A stretch of DNA of 22,586 nucleotides from Deltaproteobacteria bacterium RIFCSPLOWO2_02_FULL_57_26 (GTDB taxonomy: Bacteria > Desulfobacterota > Binatia > UBA9968). Numbering within the stretch: position 1 is the first letter of the stretch; the number at the start of each line of letters is the position of its first letter. The notes under the pieces are model-generated. The model searched no databases, was not told where the DNA came from, and worked only from the letters and a program-made list of their open reading frames with translations. A program made the position numbers and the translations under genes. Location: NCBI GenBank assembly GCA_001798455.1, contig MGSI01000078.1, forward strand, positions 1 to 22,586, written 5' to 3'. Shown here one piece after another: positions 14,569-22,563 of the stretch.

Positions 14569-15092
14569 TTCCCTTTGGTGCCCTTTGCCGGAGCGCGGCT
14601 GTTGTATAATTGAATCACCCTGTTGGTGATGTCGACCCCCTGGTCAATATACAGCAGCTGGGAACGCTCGAAAATCAAAGTAAAGTTTTCGCCCTTCCCC
14701 ACCTCGGCAACAACCTTTTCCAGTCCCTTGAGGATCTCGGCCGTCATCTCGCCTTCCTTCAGGCGCAGCTCCTCCTGAGAGTCCCGCATCACCCGCTGGT
14801 AGCCCACATACCTCCTTTGAAACTCTTTCTCCAGATTTCTCCTCTCCTCCTCTTTGAGCAGCGGGCTTCGCTTCTCGAAATCGCTTTTCAGCCGTTCCAC
14901 CTCCTGCTTCTCTTTCAGGAGATCCACCTCGATTTTTTTTACCTCAGCTTCAAACCTCTCCTTGGCCTTTTTGCCGGCCTGAGACTCGCTGATGGCCCGC
15001 TGCAGATCGATGAAGCCGATCTTCACTTTTTCCTGCGCCCAGACTGGCATGGCAAGAAGCACCAAAAGAGCAATTGTCCACCCTATTTTCAC
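14565..15092 (-). CDS. skp: OmpH/Skp family periplasmic chaperone
   Basis: A 175-residue secreted protein with a signal peptide (MKIGWTIALLVLLAMPVWA, cleavage after A19). KIGFIDLQRAISESQAG, the usual OmpH/Skp start, follows. The middle, about 40-110, is charged and coiled-coil-like (KKIEVDLLKEKQEVERLK), matching the tentacles that hold unfolded outer-membrane proteins on their way to BamA. The end includes FTLIFERSQLLYIDQGVDIT, typical of the family. The start is GTG at 15092, with a full GGAGG five bases upstream; an in-frame TTG four codons earlier would overlap that ribosome site. It lies 32 bases after bamA and overlaps lpxD by four bases. Confidence 0.92.
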   Translation of the reverse strand: MKIGWTIALLVLLAMPVWAQEKVKIGFIDLQRAISESQAGKKAKERFEAEVKKIEVDLLKEKQEVERLKSDFEKRSPLLKEEERRNLEKEFQRRYVGYQRVMRDSQEELRLKEGEMTAEILKGLEKVVAEVGKGENFTLIFERSQLLYIDQGVDITNRVIQLYNSRAPAKGTKGK

Positions 15093-15097
15093 GGATA

Positions 15098-15102
15098 CCT
15101 CC
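15098..15102 (-). promoter_or_regulatory. Ribosome binding site GGAGG fixing the GTG start of skp
   Basis: The complement reads GGAGG with a five-base spacer to the GTG at 15092. It rules out the in-frame TTG at 15104, which would lie on the ribosome site itself. Confidence 0.7.
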
Positions 15103-15124
15103 AAACGAAAAAGATTCAGAAAGG

Positions 15125-17491
15125 CTACGGTTGACCACCTAGAGAGAAGCCTACCACCGAGGTGTCATCACCCGATTTCTTATTGAGAGGAAAACCAAAC
15201 TCAACACGGAGGGGGCCAAAAGGCGATAGCCAGCGGGCACCCGCACCGACCGATCTCCTGAAATCGCCTAAATTAAAACTCTCGGACTCCGCGAAGGCCT
15301 GACCCATATCGAAGAAGGCTACTCCCCGAAGACCGTACTGTTCCAGGATGGGGAACAACAGTTCCGCGTTTAAGACGGCCTGCTTATCGCCCCCGACCAC
15401 ATCATTTCCTTCCTTCGGACCCAGACTCCGGTCCGCGAATCCTCGCACGGAATTGATCCCCCCGGGGAAATACCGTTCGAAGAGCGGGAGATCTTTCTTG
15501 CCGTTGGCGCGTTCCTGGAACCCGACCCCGTAGCCCAGGGTCCCTCCCAGGGCGACCGTGTAGGTCCCGCCCCACTGCGGGTCTTTAAGGAAAGAGTAGT
15601 ACCAGCGCGCCCGCGCGTCAGTTTTAAGGAAGCGGTTGTCGCCGCCCAGGCCGGCAAATTTGAGGGACAGGTCAGAAAGGGTTCCTTCCGTCGGATTAAA
15701 ATAGTGATCCCGGCTATCGTAAGAGAGAATTGGGGTCAGGCTGCTGGTCCAGGATGTCCCTTTCTCATCCCGAATGGAGGCTGGCGCTGCGTCATTGATA
15801 TTATTGATGCTTTCGCGGGTCAGCTCATAAGCCAGGCCTCCCCGCGTATGCTCGATGAGCGGATCGTAAACGTATTTGGGCCTCTCATAGGTGGGATCTC
15901 CATCCAAACGCCTGAGAAACGGCAGCCCCAGGCGCTTGAGCGGATAGCCTGTACGCACGCCAAAGCCGGTTCGGCGCTGGTCAAAGTCGTTGAACTCGCG
16001 CGCGGCATTGAAAGCATCCAAACCCAGGCTTAACGGGGTATCGTAGAAGTACGGCTCCGTGAAGCTGAGGATGAAGTCCTGCCGTGTGGTGCCCAGGTCA
16101 AAACTCGCGTTGATCCCCTGGCCCCGGCCAAACAGGTTTTTCTCCGCGATGGAGGTGGTGAAGATAAACTGGTCTCCGCTGCTATATCCGCCGCCGATGC
16201 TGAAGGTCCCCGTCGGGCCTTCTTTGACATCGACTAGGAGATCCACGCCATCGGCCTGGTCGGTTTTCTTCGTCGTTAACTGAACATCCTCGAAGTAGCC
16301 GGTACGCTGCAGGGCATTGCGGCTCTCCTTGATCTTCTTGCCCGAGAAAAGCTCCTGTTCCGCGGCGGCCATCTCTCTTCGGACCACTTTATCCCGGGTC
16401 TTGGTGTTGCCCGCGATAACGACACGGTTGAAATAGACCGGGGGACCGCGGTTAATGACCAGGGCGACATCGATATTCTTCTCCTCCGCATGCACGTTGG
16501 TGACAGGTTCCACTTGCGCGAAGGCAAACCCTTTATCGGAATAGAGCTCCGTCAACGTCGCAATATCCTCGCGTAATCGGCTGCCGCGGAAAATCTGCCC
16601 CGTGGTGAGCTTGACCTTCTTGAGCAGGTTCCCCGCATCTTCGATGAGATCGCCGCCGATCTCCACCTTCCCCACTCGGTAGGGCTCGCCCTCTTCAACG
16701 CGGATCACGACTTCGATTCCGTCGCGGCCGCGCAAAATCACGGGCTCGTCGATCTTGTGATTGATGTACCCATGATCGTAATAGTGCGAAGACAGGATCG
16801 CCACGTCGTTGGTCAGCACGTCATGGTCCAACACGCCCCGATTGGTGATAAACGAAAGAAACCATCGCTCCTTGGTTGACATCAGGCCTCTCAGTTCGCT
16901 GTCCGAAAAGGCGCTGGTTCCTTCGAACGCTATCCGCTCAATCAAGAGGCGCCGGCCTTCCGAGATCTCCACTTGCACAATCGCCTGGTTATTCTCGACC
17001 AGCGAAACCGCAAACTCCACCTGAGCGTTCACGTACCCCTGCTCCTGATAAAGCTTCCTGACCTTTTGAACGCCCTCGGCGATCTTCACCCGATCCAGGA
17101 TCGTTCTGGGCCCCACACCTAGAGCCGACTCGATCTTTTCCTTACTGACCTGCTCGTTCCCCTGGATCTTGACCTCGCGGATGTAAGGCTTCTCCCGCAC
17201 GGTATACGTCAAAACGCCGTCGGGAGACAGCTCGGCCTTTACGTCATCGAAAAAGCCCATCCGGTAAACCGCCTTCACGTCTTGATCCACAACCCCGGAA
17301 TCAAAAGCGTCTCCGGGACGCGCTTTGATGTAGAGGCGAATCCCGTCTTCCTCGACCCTCACGTTTCCCTGAATTTTGACCTCTTTGAGTTTTTTGCTCT
17401 CCTGTGCCTCGGAAGCAGGGCAGGCAAAGCAAATGAAAAAGGAGAGGATCAAAAAGCAGACACTTATACTGAGCCGGCCCGTACTGTTCAT
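15125..17491 (-). CDS. bamA: Outer membrane protein assembly factor BamA
   Basis: The essential Omp85 insertase for outer-membrane beta-barrels, 788 residues from the ATG at 17491. A signal peptide (1-29, ending SEA) precedes five POTRA domains. Their first strands are visible as KEVKIQGN (about 36), REVKIQGN (105), LIERIAFEGT (183), RVGKVEIGG (272) and FNRVVIAGN (354). The 16-strand barrel follows from about 428, with the lid-loop motif VRGF at 682-685. The C-terminus is odd: it reads GFSLGGQP, with proline at the last position where BamA normally has Phe or Trp. I reject a TTG start at 17554 because the ATG gives a proper signal peptide. An extended -10 promoter candidate lies just upstream, so bamA may lead the lpx operon. 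Confidence 0.95.
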   Translation of the reverse strand: MNSTGRLSISVCFLILSFFICFACPASEAQESKKLKEVKIQGNVRVEEDGIRLYIKARPGDAFDSGVVDQDVKAVYRMGFFDDVKAELSPDGVLTYTVREKPYIREVKIQGNEQVSKEKIESALGVGPRTILDRVKIAEGVQKVRKLYQEQGYVNAQVEFAVSLVENNQAIVQVEISEGRRLLIERIAFEGTSAFSDSELRGLMSTKERWFLSFITNRGVLDHDVLTNDVAILSSHYYDHGYINHKIDEPVILRGRDGIEVVIRVEEGEPYRVGKVEIGGDLIEDAGNLLKKVKLTTGQIFRGSRLREDIATLTELYSDKGFAFAQVEPVTNVHAEEKNIDVALVINRGPPVYFNRVVIAGNTKTRDKVVRREMAAAEQELFSGKKIKESRNALQRTGYFEDVQLTTKKTDQADGVDLLVDVKEGPTGTFSIGGGYSSGDQFIFTTSIAEKNLFGRGQGINASFDLGTTRQDFILSFTEPYFYDTPLSLGLDAFNAAREFNDFDQRRTGFGVRTGYPLKRLGLPFLRRLDGDPTYERPKYVYDPLIEHTRGGLAYELTRESINNINDAAPASIRDEKGTSWTSSLTPILSYDSRDHYFNPTEGTLSDLSLKFAGLGGDNRFLKTDARARWYYSFLKDPQWGGTYTVALGGTLGYGVGFQERANGKKDLPLFERYFPGGINSVRGFADRSLGPKEGNDVVGGDKQAVLNAELLFPILEQYGLRGVAFFDMGQAFAESESFNLGDFRRSVGAGARWLSPFGPLRVEFGFPLNKKSGDDTSVVGFSLGGQP

Positions 17492-17535
17492 TGGCAGGAT
17501 GACGCCTTCACAGGGAGAGGCCCCTGAAAATACTT

Positions 17536-17564
17536 TTTCTAGCAAATCCGCCAACTTTTGTAAA
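17536..17564 (-). promoter_or_regulatory. Candidate extended -10 sigma-70 promoter for bamA-skp-lpx operon
   Basis: On the minus strand TTTACA (17559-17564) and TAGAAA (17536-17541) are separated by exactly 17 bases, and TGC directly before the -10 gives an extended -10 element. It lies in the 87-base gap between lolD and bamA and predicts a start near 17529, about 38 bases before the bamA ATG. This is a match to consensus only. Confidence 0.45.
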
Positions 17565-17578
17565 GGAAAACCCGCAGC

Positions 17579-18256
17579 TCACAGGGGGAATAACCCTCCA
17601 TCGCGCAGTTCCATCTGCGCCCCAATTTTGGCCGCAAAGCGTCGGTTGTGGGTGGCGACGACCAAAGCCACCCCTCTTTCCTCATTCAGGCGGAACAGGA
17701 GATCCTGCACCTCTTCGCCGGTGCGGGGATCCAGGTCCCCGGTGGGCTCATCGGCGAGAATCAGCCGGGGCTCGAGAATCGTGGAGCGGGCCACCGCCAC
17801 CCGCTGTTGTTCCCCACCGGAAAGCTTCCCCGGTCGATGCGTGACGCGGTCCTTCAAACCCACGGCTTCCAGGAGCCTCAAAGCCGCCTCTTGCGCTCGC
17901 TCCCACTGCCACCCCTGGATCAAAGCCGGGAGCATCACGTTTTCTAGGGCGTTGAAATCCGGTAGCAAATAATGAAACTGAAAAACGAACCCGATCTCCC
18001 GGTTGCGCAGTTGAGATAAGGCCTCATCATCCAAACTCGACAGCTCCTGCCCTCGATAAATCACCCTCCCGCCGCTAGGCCGATCAAGCGTCCCCAGGAT
18101 GTGGAGCAAGGTGCTCTTTCCCACGCCGGATTCCCCGACGATCGCCAGCCGCTGTCCCGTCCCGAGCTCCAAGTGAAGCCCGCGGAGCACACGGATTTCC
18201 TCGCCACCCTCAACAAAAGACTTGTACAGGTCTTCGACCTGAAGGAGGTCATTCAT
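17579..18256 (-). CDS. lolD: Lipoprotein-releasing ABC transporter ATP-binding protein (LolD)
   Basis: A 225-residue ATPase that powers release of lipoproteins from the inner membrane to the periplasmic carrier. Walker A is GESGVGKST (41-49), the Q-loop glutamine is Q93 (VFQFHYLLPDFNALENV, typical of LolD/MacB-type ATPases), the signature is LSGGEQQR (145-152), Walker B is LILADEPTGDLD (165-176) and the switch histidine is H203. Its start overlaps the permease stop by eight bases, so the two are translated together. An FtsE- or MacB-type ATPase would look similar; the adjacent LolC/E permease decides for LolD. Confidence 0.92.
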   Translation of the reverse strand: MNDLLQVEDLYKSFVEGGEEIRVLRGLHLELGTGQRLAIVGESGVGKSTLLHILGTLDRPSGGRVIYRGQELSSLDDEALSQLRNREIGFVFQFHYLLPDFNALENVMLPALIQGWQWERAQEAALRLLEAVGLKDRVTHRPGKLSGGEQQRVAVARSTILEPRLILADEPTGDLDPRTGEEVQDLLFRLNEERGVALVVATHNRRFAAKIGAQMELRDGGLFPL

Positions 18257-19499
18257 AGCGGATGATTTCCACCGGATCCAACCGCGCCGCGTGGCGCGCG
18301 GGATAGAGGCTGGCCAAAAGACAGATCAACAAGGAAGCCGCCGCGACCAAAACAAAGTTGGTGAGGTAGATCCGCACGGGCACGGTGGAAATGAGAAACA
18401 CGTCCTTCGGCAGCTCGATGAAGTGATACCGCTGGATCAAGACGCAGACCGCATAGCCGAACAAAACGCCCAGCAAGGTCCCCACCGTCCCGATGATGCA
18501 GCCCTTGATCAGAAAAATCCGCCGGATGCTGCGCCGGGTCGCGCCCATGGACTGGAGGATCGCGATATCCTTCCTTTTCTCCATCACCGTCATGATCAGG
18601 GTGGAGATGATATTGAACGCCCCGACGATCACCATGAGGAGGAGCACCAGAAAGTAAACGGTCTTCTCGAGGCGCAGCGCCGAGAAAAGGTTGGGCCAGA
18701 GCCGCGACCAATCCTCCGTCCAGTAGGGAAGTCCCAGACGCCGTTGAATTCTCCCGGCGACCTCTTGTGCCCGATAGACATTCTCGACCCGAATTTCGAT
18801 ACTGCTCACGGCATTTCCAAGCTCAAAAAAACGTTGGGCATCGGCCAGGTTCATATAGACCAGCGTGGCGTCATACTCATGCATCCCGGAATCGAAAATT
18901 CCCTCCACAACGAAGCGCCGCACTTTCGGCACGACCCCAATGACTGTGGGAGTTCCTAAAGGGGACACCACCTGGATCGGATCTCCCACCATCACCCCCA
19001 ATTGCCCTGCCAGGCGCGAACCCAAAAGGATGCCGGGAAGAGAGACGGATCTGCCTTCGATTTGGACGGTGTGGGGCGTCTTCAAGGCCTGAAGGCTTCC
19101 CTCTTTAATAAACCGCCCGATGTCAATGACTTTAGCGACACCATCGGGATCGACGCCGCGCACGACGACGCCGGAGACGCGGTTGCCCGCGGTGACCATG
19201 ACTTGCCCATAAACCGAAGGCGTCGCGGCCACCACCCCCTTCTCCAGCAACACCTGATCGATCAGGTTCCCGTACTCCGTCAAAAAACCTCCCGACTTAA
19301 CCAGAGCTACGTGGGCATTGATGCCTAACAGGCGATCGCGCAACACTTCCTCAAAGCCGGTCATGACTCCCATGACCACGTTCAGGGTCATCACTCCGAT
19401 CATCACCCCCAAAATAGAGATGAGAGTGATGAGAGAGATGAAGGTCTCGCGCCGGCGCGCACGAAGATACCGTAGGCCGATGAATAGTTCATACCGCAT
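18249..19499 (-). CDS. lolC: Lipoprotein-releasing ABC transporter permease, LolC/LolE family
   Basis: A 416-residue inner-membrane permease with the LolC/E plan: one N-terminal membrane helix (about 21-45, after the basic LRYLRARRRETF), a large periplasmic domain (about 46-265) and three C-terminal helices. The cytoplasmic coupling motif EKRKDIAILQSMGAT lies between the second and third helices, and the end is YPARHAARLDPVEIIRYE. Only one permease gene is present, so the transporter may be a homodimer (LolF-like) rather than a LolC-LolE heterodimer. It begins 21 bases after lysS with a poor ribosome site (GAGG is about 18 bases away), which suggests dependence on readthrough from lysS. Confidence 0.93.
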   Translation of the reverse strand: MRYELFIGLRYLRARRRETFISLITLISILGVMIGVMTLNVVMGVMTGFEEVLRDRLLGINAHVALVKSGGFLTEYGNLIDQVLLEKGVVAATPSVYGQVMVTAGNRVSGVVVRGVDPDGVAKVIDIGRFIKEGSLQALKTPHTVQIEGRSVSLPGILLGSRLAGQLGVMVGDPIQVVSPLGTPTVIGVVPKVRRFVVEGIFDSGMHEYDATLVYMNLADAQRFFELGNAVSSIEIRVENVYRAQEVAGRIQRRLGLPYWTEDWSRLWPNLFSALRLEKTVYFLVLLLMVIVGAFNIISTLIMTVMEKRKDIAILQSMGATRRSIRRIFLIKGCIIGTVGTLLGVLFGYAVCVLIQRYHFIELPKDVFLISTVPVRIYLTNFVLVAAASLLICLLASLYPARHAARLDPVEIIRYE

Positions 19500-19520
19500 A
19501 AAAGCTAGCGTGATTTCGCC

Positions 19521-21002
19521 TCAGCGCTCGGGCCGGAAGACCGGAAACAAAATCACGTCGCGGATGGAAGGGGAACCGGTAAAGAGCATGACCATCCGAT
19601 CGATGCCGATGCCTTCTCCTGCCGCCGGTGGCATCCCGTATTCCAACGCGCGCAAAAAATCTTCGTCCATGGCGCTGGCCATCTCGTTCCCGGCCTGGCG
19701 GGCCTCCGCCTGGTTGAGGAAGCGCTCCCGCTGATCGAGCGGATCATTGAGCTCTGAAAAGGCGTTGGCCAGTTCCCTGCCGCCGACGTAGAGCTCGAAC
19801 CGATCCACGAGCGCCGGATTGGCATCGTTCTTCCTGGCCAGGGGCGAGACCTCCAGCGGGTATCCCACCACAAAGGTGGGCTGGATAAGATGGGGTTCGG
19901 CGATTTCCTCAAAGACTTCTACCAGCAGGCTGCCATAAGGAAGCCCCGGATCAAAAGAGATATTCCGCCTGCGAGCGAACGCCCGCAACCCCTCGAGGCT
20001 CGCGATATCTGCCCGCGTCGCCCCCCCGTATTGCTCGAGGGCGTCACTGGGCGAGATACGCCTCCAGGGGCGCTGGAGATCGATCGTATGCTCGCCGAAG
20101 GAGAACTTCAGGGACCCCGCGACCTCTCGGGCCACCGAAACGAACAGCTCTTCCGTAAGACCCATCAGATCCTCGTAGGTCGCATAGGCTTGATAGAACT
20201 CCAGCATGGTAAACTCCGGATTGTGCCGCACCGAGATCCCTTCGTTGCGGAAGTTGCGATTCAGCTCGAAGACCCGCTCGATCCCGCCGACCAGAAGGCG
20301 CTTGAGAAACAGCTCCGGCGCTACTCTGAGGTAGAGGTCCATATTCAACGCGTTGTGGTGGGTGATGAAAGGCCTGGCGGCGGCGCCTCCGGGAATCGAC
20401 TGCATCATCGGCGTCTCGACTTCCAGGAAATCCCTCTCCTCAAAAAAACGGCGGATCAGCCTGATGATCTGGGATCTTTTTTCAAAGAGGTCTCGGACTT
20501 CGCGATTGACCATGAGATCCACGTAGCGCTGCCGGTAACGAACCTCGACATCCGCCAGCCCGTGCCATTTCTCCGGCAACGGTCGCAGGCACTTGCACAG
20601 AAGCCGCAAACCCTGAGCTTCCAGAGTCAGTTCTTTGGTTTTGGTGCGGAAAAGGTGGCCCCACACCCCTACGATATCCCCGAGGTCCAGGGATTGAAAA
20701 AGCCTGTGTCCGTCTTCCCCTACCCGATCCCTACGCACGTAGATCTGGAGCCGGCCCTTGCGGTCCTGGAGATGAAAGAACGAGGCCTTGCCGAAGGACC
20801 GGATCGACATGATCCGACCCGCGAGGGAAAAAGCGGTCGTGAGCGCCCTGATCTCGTCGTCGGGCAACGAGCCGAAGTCGCTGATGATCTGGGAGCTCAC
20901 ATGGCCCGGCTTAAAATCGTTCGGGTAGGACGGGATCCCCGACTCCTTCAGCTTCAGCAGCTTTTGCCGGCGCACCTCCACCTGATCCGTTACGTCGTCC
21001 AT
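19521..21002 (-). CDS. lysS: Lysyl-tRNA synthetase, class II (LysS)
   Basis: A 493-residue class II synthetase that charges tRNA-Lys. The anticodon-binding OB fold spans about 58-140 (FSLAGRIMSIRSFGKASFFHLQD). Motif 2 is FRNEGISVRHNPEFTMLE (251-268) and motif 3 is GIGIDRMVMLF followed by IRDVILFP near the C-terminus. The ATG at 21002 begins the expected N-terminal helix. It is followed closely by the Lol permease, a pairing that seems common in bacteria with this operon type. The 199-base upstream gap holds a hairpin and a weak promoter candidate. It has no link to LPS beyond co-transcription. Confidence 0.96.
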   Translation of the reverse strand: MDDVTDQVEVRRQKLLKLKESGIPSYPNDFKPGHVSSQIISDFGSLPDDEIRALTTAFSLAGRIMSIRSFGKASFFHLQDRKGRLQIYVRRDRVGEDGHRLFQSLDLGDIVGVWGHLFRTKTKELTLEAQGLRLLCKCLRPLPEKWHGLADVEVRYRQRYVDLMVNREVRDLFEKRSQIIRLIRRFFEERDFLEVETPMMQSIPGGAAARPFITHHNALNMDLYLRVAPELFLKRLLVGGIERVFELNRNFRNEGISVRHNPEFTMLEFYQAYATYEDLMGLTEELFVSVAREVAGSLKFSFGEHTIDLQRPWRRISPSDALEQYGGATRADIASLEGLRAFARRRNISFDPGLPYGSLLVEVFEEIAEPHLIQPTFVVGYPLEVSPLARKNDANPALVDRFELYVGGRELANAFSELNDPLDQRERFLNQAEARQAGNEMASAMDEDFLRALEYGMPPAAGEGIGIDRMVMLFTGSPSIRDVILFPVFRPER

Positions 21003-21044
21003 GGTCGCTCTTTCGCGGCTGACTACCCAACTAATTTTCCCGCT

Positions 21045-21073
21045 ACCTTACACTCCCTGAGCGGCGAATTCAA
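21045..21073 (-). promoter_or_regulatory. Weak candidate promoter for lysS-lolCD
   Basis: TTGAAT (21068-21073) and TAAGGT (21045-21050) on the minus strand are separated by 17 bases. The -35 matches consensus at four positions and the -10 at three. The predicted start, near 21038, leaves a leader of about 36 bases. Confidence 0.25.
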
Positions 21074-21119
21074 CGAAACGTGCGCGCTGCGAGGAAAAAT
21101 GTGACTTGCGAGCTTCTTG

Positions 21120-21147
21120 GAGCGCAGGGGGTTTGCCACCTGCGCTC
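21120..21147 (-). terminator. 9-bp-stem hairpin in metF-lysS spacer (possible terminator without U-tract)
   Basis: gagcgcagg (21120-21128) and cctgcgctc (21139-21147) are perfect reverse complements around a 10-base loop. The hairpin lies 55 bases after the metF stop. On the transcript it is followed by CAAGAAGCTCG rather than a U-run, so an intrinsic terminator is doubtful; it may stabilise the mRNA 3' end or assist Rho-dependent termination. Apart from this hairpin and the weak promoter candidate I see nothing else in 21003-21201. Confidence 0.45.
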
Positions 21148-21201
21148 TTCACCATGAACACACTAACGCATCAGGGCACGAAACCCAACGGGGGGCGAAA
21201 A

Positions 21202-22065
21202 TTAAAGACCCAAATTGGCGAAAATGGCTTTGACCGAACGGGACTTGTTGAGGCAGTAAAAGTGTATTCCCGGGACGCCGAAGCGGAGCAACCCTTCGCA
21301 TTGCTCGGTCGCGTAGTCGATTCCCAAACGGACCGCCCCTTCATCGTCGTCCTCCACTCTGGACAGAACCTGTTCCAAACGGGGCGGGATCCTCGAGCCG
21401 CAAAGGACCGTAAAGCGGCGCGCCTGCGGTACCGAGAGTACCGGCAGGATCCCGGGAACGATGGGTACGCTCACCCCGAGTTTCCGCACATCGTCCACGT
21501 AACGATAGTAATCCTCGTTGTCGAAAAATAACTGCGTGATTACCACGTCCGCCCCGGCATCCACCTTCGCCTTCAAGTAGCGCAAATCGAAATCCCGGCT
21601 CTCGGCGCGGGGATGGACTTCTGGAAACCCAGCGACCGCGATGGAGAACCACCGGCATGCCACCGCCTCTCTCACCAATTCGATCGAATGATGGAATCCG
21701 TCCGGATGGGGTTCCCAGTCTACCACACCCTGCGGCGGATCTCCTCCGAGCGCGATGATGTTATCAATTCCCAGTTCCATTAATCTCTTCAAGACCGAAC
21801 GGATTTCGTCCTTAGACTGGCCCACGACGGTCAAGTGGCACATCACCTCGAGCCCACACTCACGATGGATCCGGTCGACCAGCTCGACGGTCTTTGCGCG
21901 CGTGCTGCCCGCAGCGCCATAAGTAACTGAGCAAAAGGCGGGATGGAGAGTTTTGAGGACGGCGATTTCGTCGGACAGCCCCTCGTCCCCCTTCGCGGTT
22001 TTAGGTGGAAAGAACTCAAAAGAGAAGACAGGTCCCGGCCGAGAATAGATCTCACAGAGCTTCAT
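21202..22065 (-). CDS. metF: 5,10-methylenetetrahydrofolate reductase (MetF)
   Basis: A 287-residue FAD-dependent TIM barrel that reduces methylene-THF to methyl-THF for methionine synthesis. SFEFFPPK (15-22) has the catalytic glutamate (E17), VTYGAAGST (47-55) and ALGGDPP (105-111) form the FAD site with D109, and QLFFDN (178-183) contributes to folate binding. The length is that of bacterial MetF, without the eukaryotic regulatory domain. It follows the globin gene after 45 bases, in which a promoter-like sequence occurs. A hairpin separates it from lysS, so metF may be its own transcription unit. Confidence 0.95.
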   Translation of the reverse strand: MKLCEIYSRPGPVFSFEFFPPKTAKGDEGLSDEIAVLKTLHPAFCSVTYGAAGSTRAKTVELVDRIHRECGLEVMCHLTVVGQSKDEIRSVLKRLMELGIDNIIALGGDPPQGVVDWEPHPDGFHHSIELVREAVACRWFSIAVAGFPEVHPRAESRDFDLRYLKAKVDAGADVVITQLFFDNEDYYRYVDDVRKLGVSVPIVPGILPVLSVPQARRFTVLCGSRIPPRLEQVLSRVEDDDEGAVRLGIDYATEQCEGLLRFGVPGIHFYCLNKSRSVKAIFANLGL

Positions 22066-22079
22066 GGCGGCAGTCCCTA

Positions 22080-22109
22080 TTTATAACACACCCGCCGCCC
22101 GGCCCTCAA
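22080..22109 (-). promoter_or_regulatory. Candidate promoter for metF with very short leader
   Basis: TTGAGG (22104-22109) and TATAAA (22080-22085) on the minus strand are 18 bases apart; four and five positions respectively match sigma-70 consensus. Transcription would start near 22073, only about eight bases before the metF ATG, giving a nearly leaderless message. Confidence 0.38.
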
Positions 22110-22110
22110 A

Positions 22111-22563
22111 TTAGGTCTCCTTCTTCAACACGTGGGCAATCGAAGGGCTCCCCGAAGGGTCCTGCGCCTTTTCCCGAGCGAGAATGGGATCGCAATCTGA
22201 ACCTCGGTCTCGGGTAATCAGCGGTCTTAAGCTTTCGGTATGCGCGATCCACGCCCCCCGGATGGGCTCTGCCACTTGGAACACCTCTAAGGTCTCGCGC
22301 AGAATTTGCAGCCTGCGGGCAAACTGGCCGCCCATGATGGGATGCTTGGCGTGAACCTCATCCAAAGGTCTTCCGCGATATTCAATGTCGGCACCCAGAA
22401 ACTGCGCAGTAAGCTGGAACTCCATCTCTTTGATGCGCTCGCGGTCGGCGTGGCGGAAGAAAAAACCGATCATCCGATCGTCAAAGACCCGATCGATAAA
22501 GAGATCGATGATCTCGCGCAGCTTGGCCTCGCCGCCAAGCTCCTCGTAAAGTGTCTGTCCCAT
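22111..22563 (-). CDS. Group 1-like truncated haemoglobin
   Basis: A 150-residue protein whose first 117 residues match the two-over-two globin fold: TLYEELGGEAKLREIIDLFIDRVFDD (4-29), MIGFFF (31-36) at the distal pocket, FQLTAQFLG (49-57) and a proximal histidine in VHAKHPIMGGQFARR (H71 or H74; H71 fits the F8 position better). WIAHTESLRPLIT (105-117) is the last helix. Truncated globins bind O2 or NO and act in NO detoxification or redox chemistry in the cytoplasm. The last 33 residues form a polar tail beyond the fold. The ATG at 22563 is close to the window edge, so the upstream context is unknown. The 23 bases beyond it show nothing. Confidence 0.88.
   Translation of the reverse strand: MGQTLYEELGGEAKLREIIDLFIDRVFDDRMIGFFFRHADRERIKEMEFQLTAQFLGADIEYRGRPLDEVHAKHPIMGGQFARRLQILRETLEVFQVAEPIRGAWIAHTESLRPLITRDRGSDCDPILAREKAQDPSGSPSIAHVLKKET

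Noticed and set aside
15125..17554. bamA extended to a TTG start at 17554
   Set aside because: The added 21 residues would bury the signal peptide; the ATG at 17491 places it at the N-terminus, and the putative promoter overlaps the longer start.
19890..21104. Long open frame (404 codons) on the plus strand opposite lysS
   Set aside because: It is the antisense of a complete class II lysyl-tRNA synthetase; the translation has no recognisable domain, and such shadow frames are common in GC-rich coding DNA.
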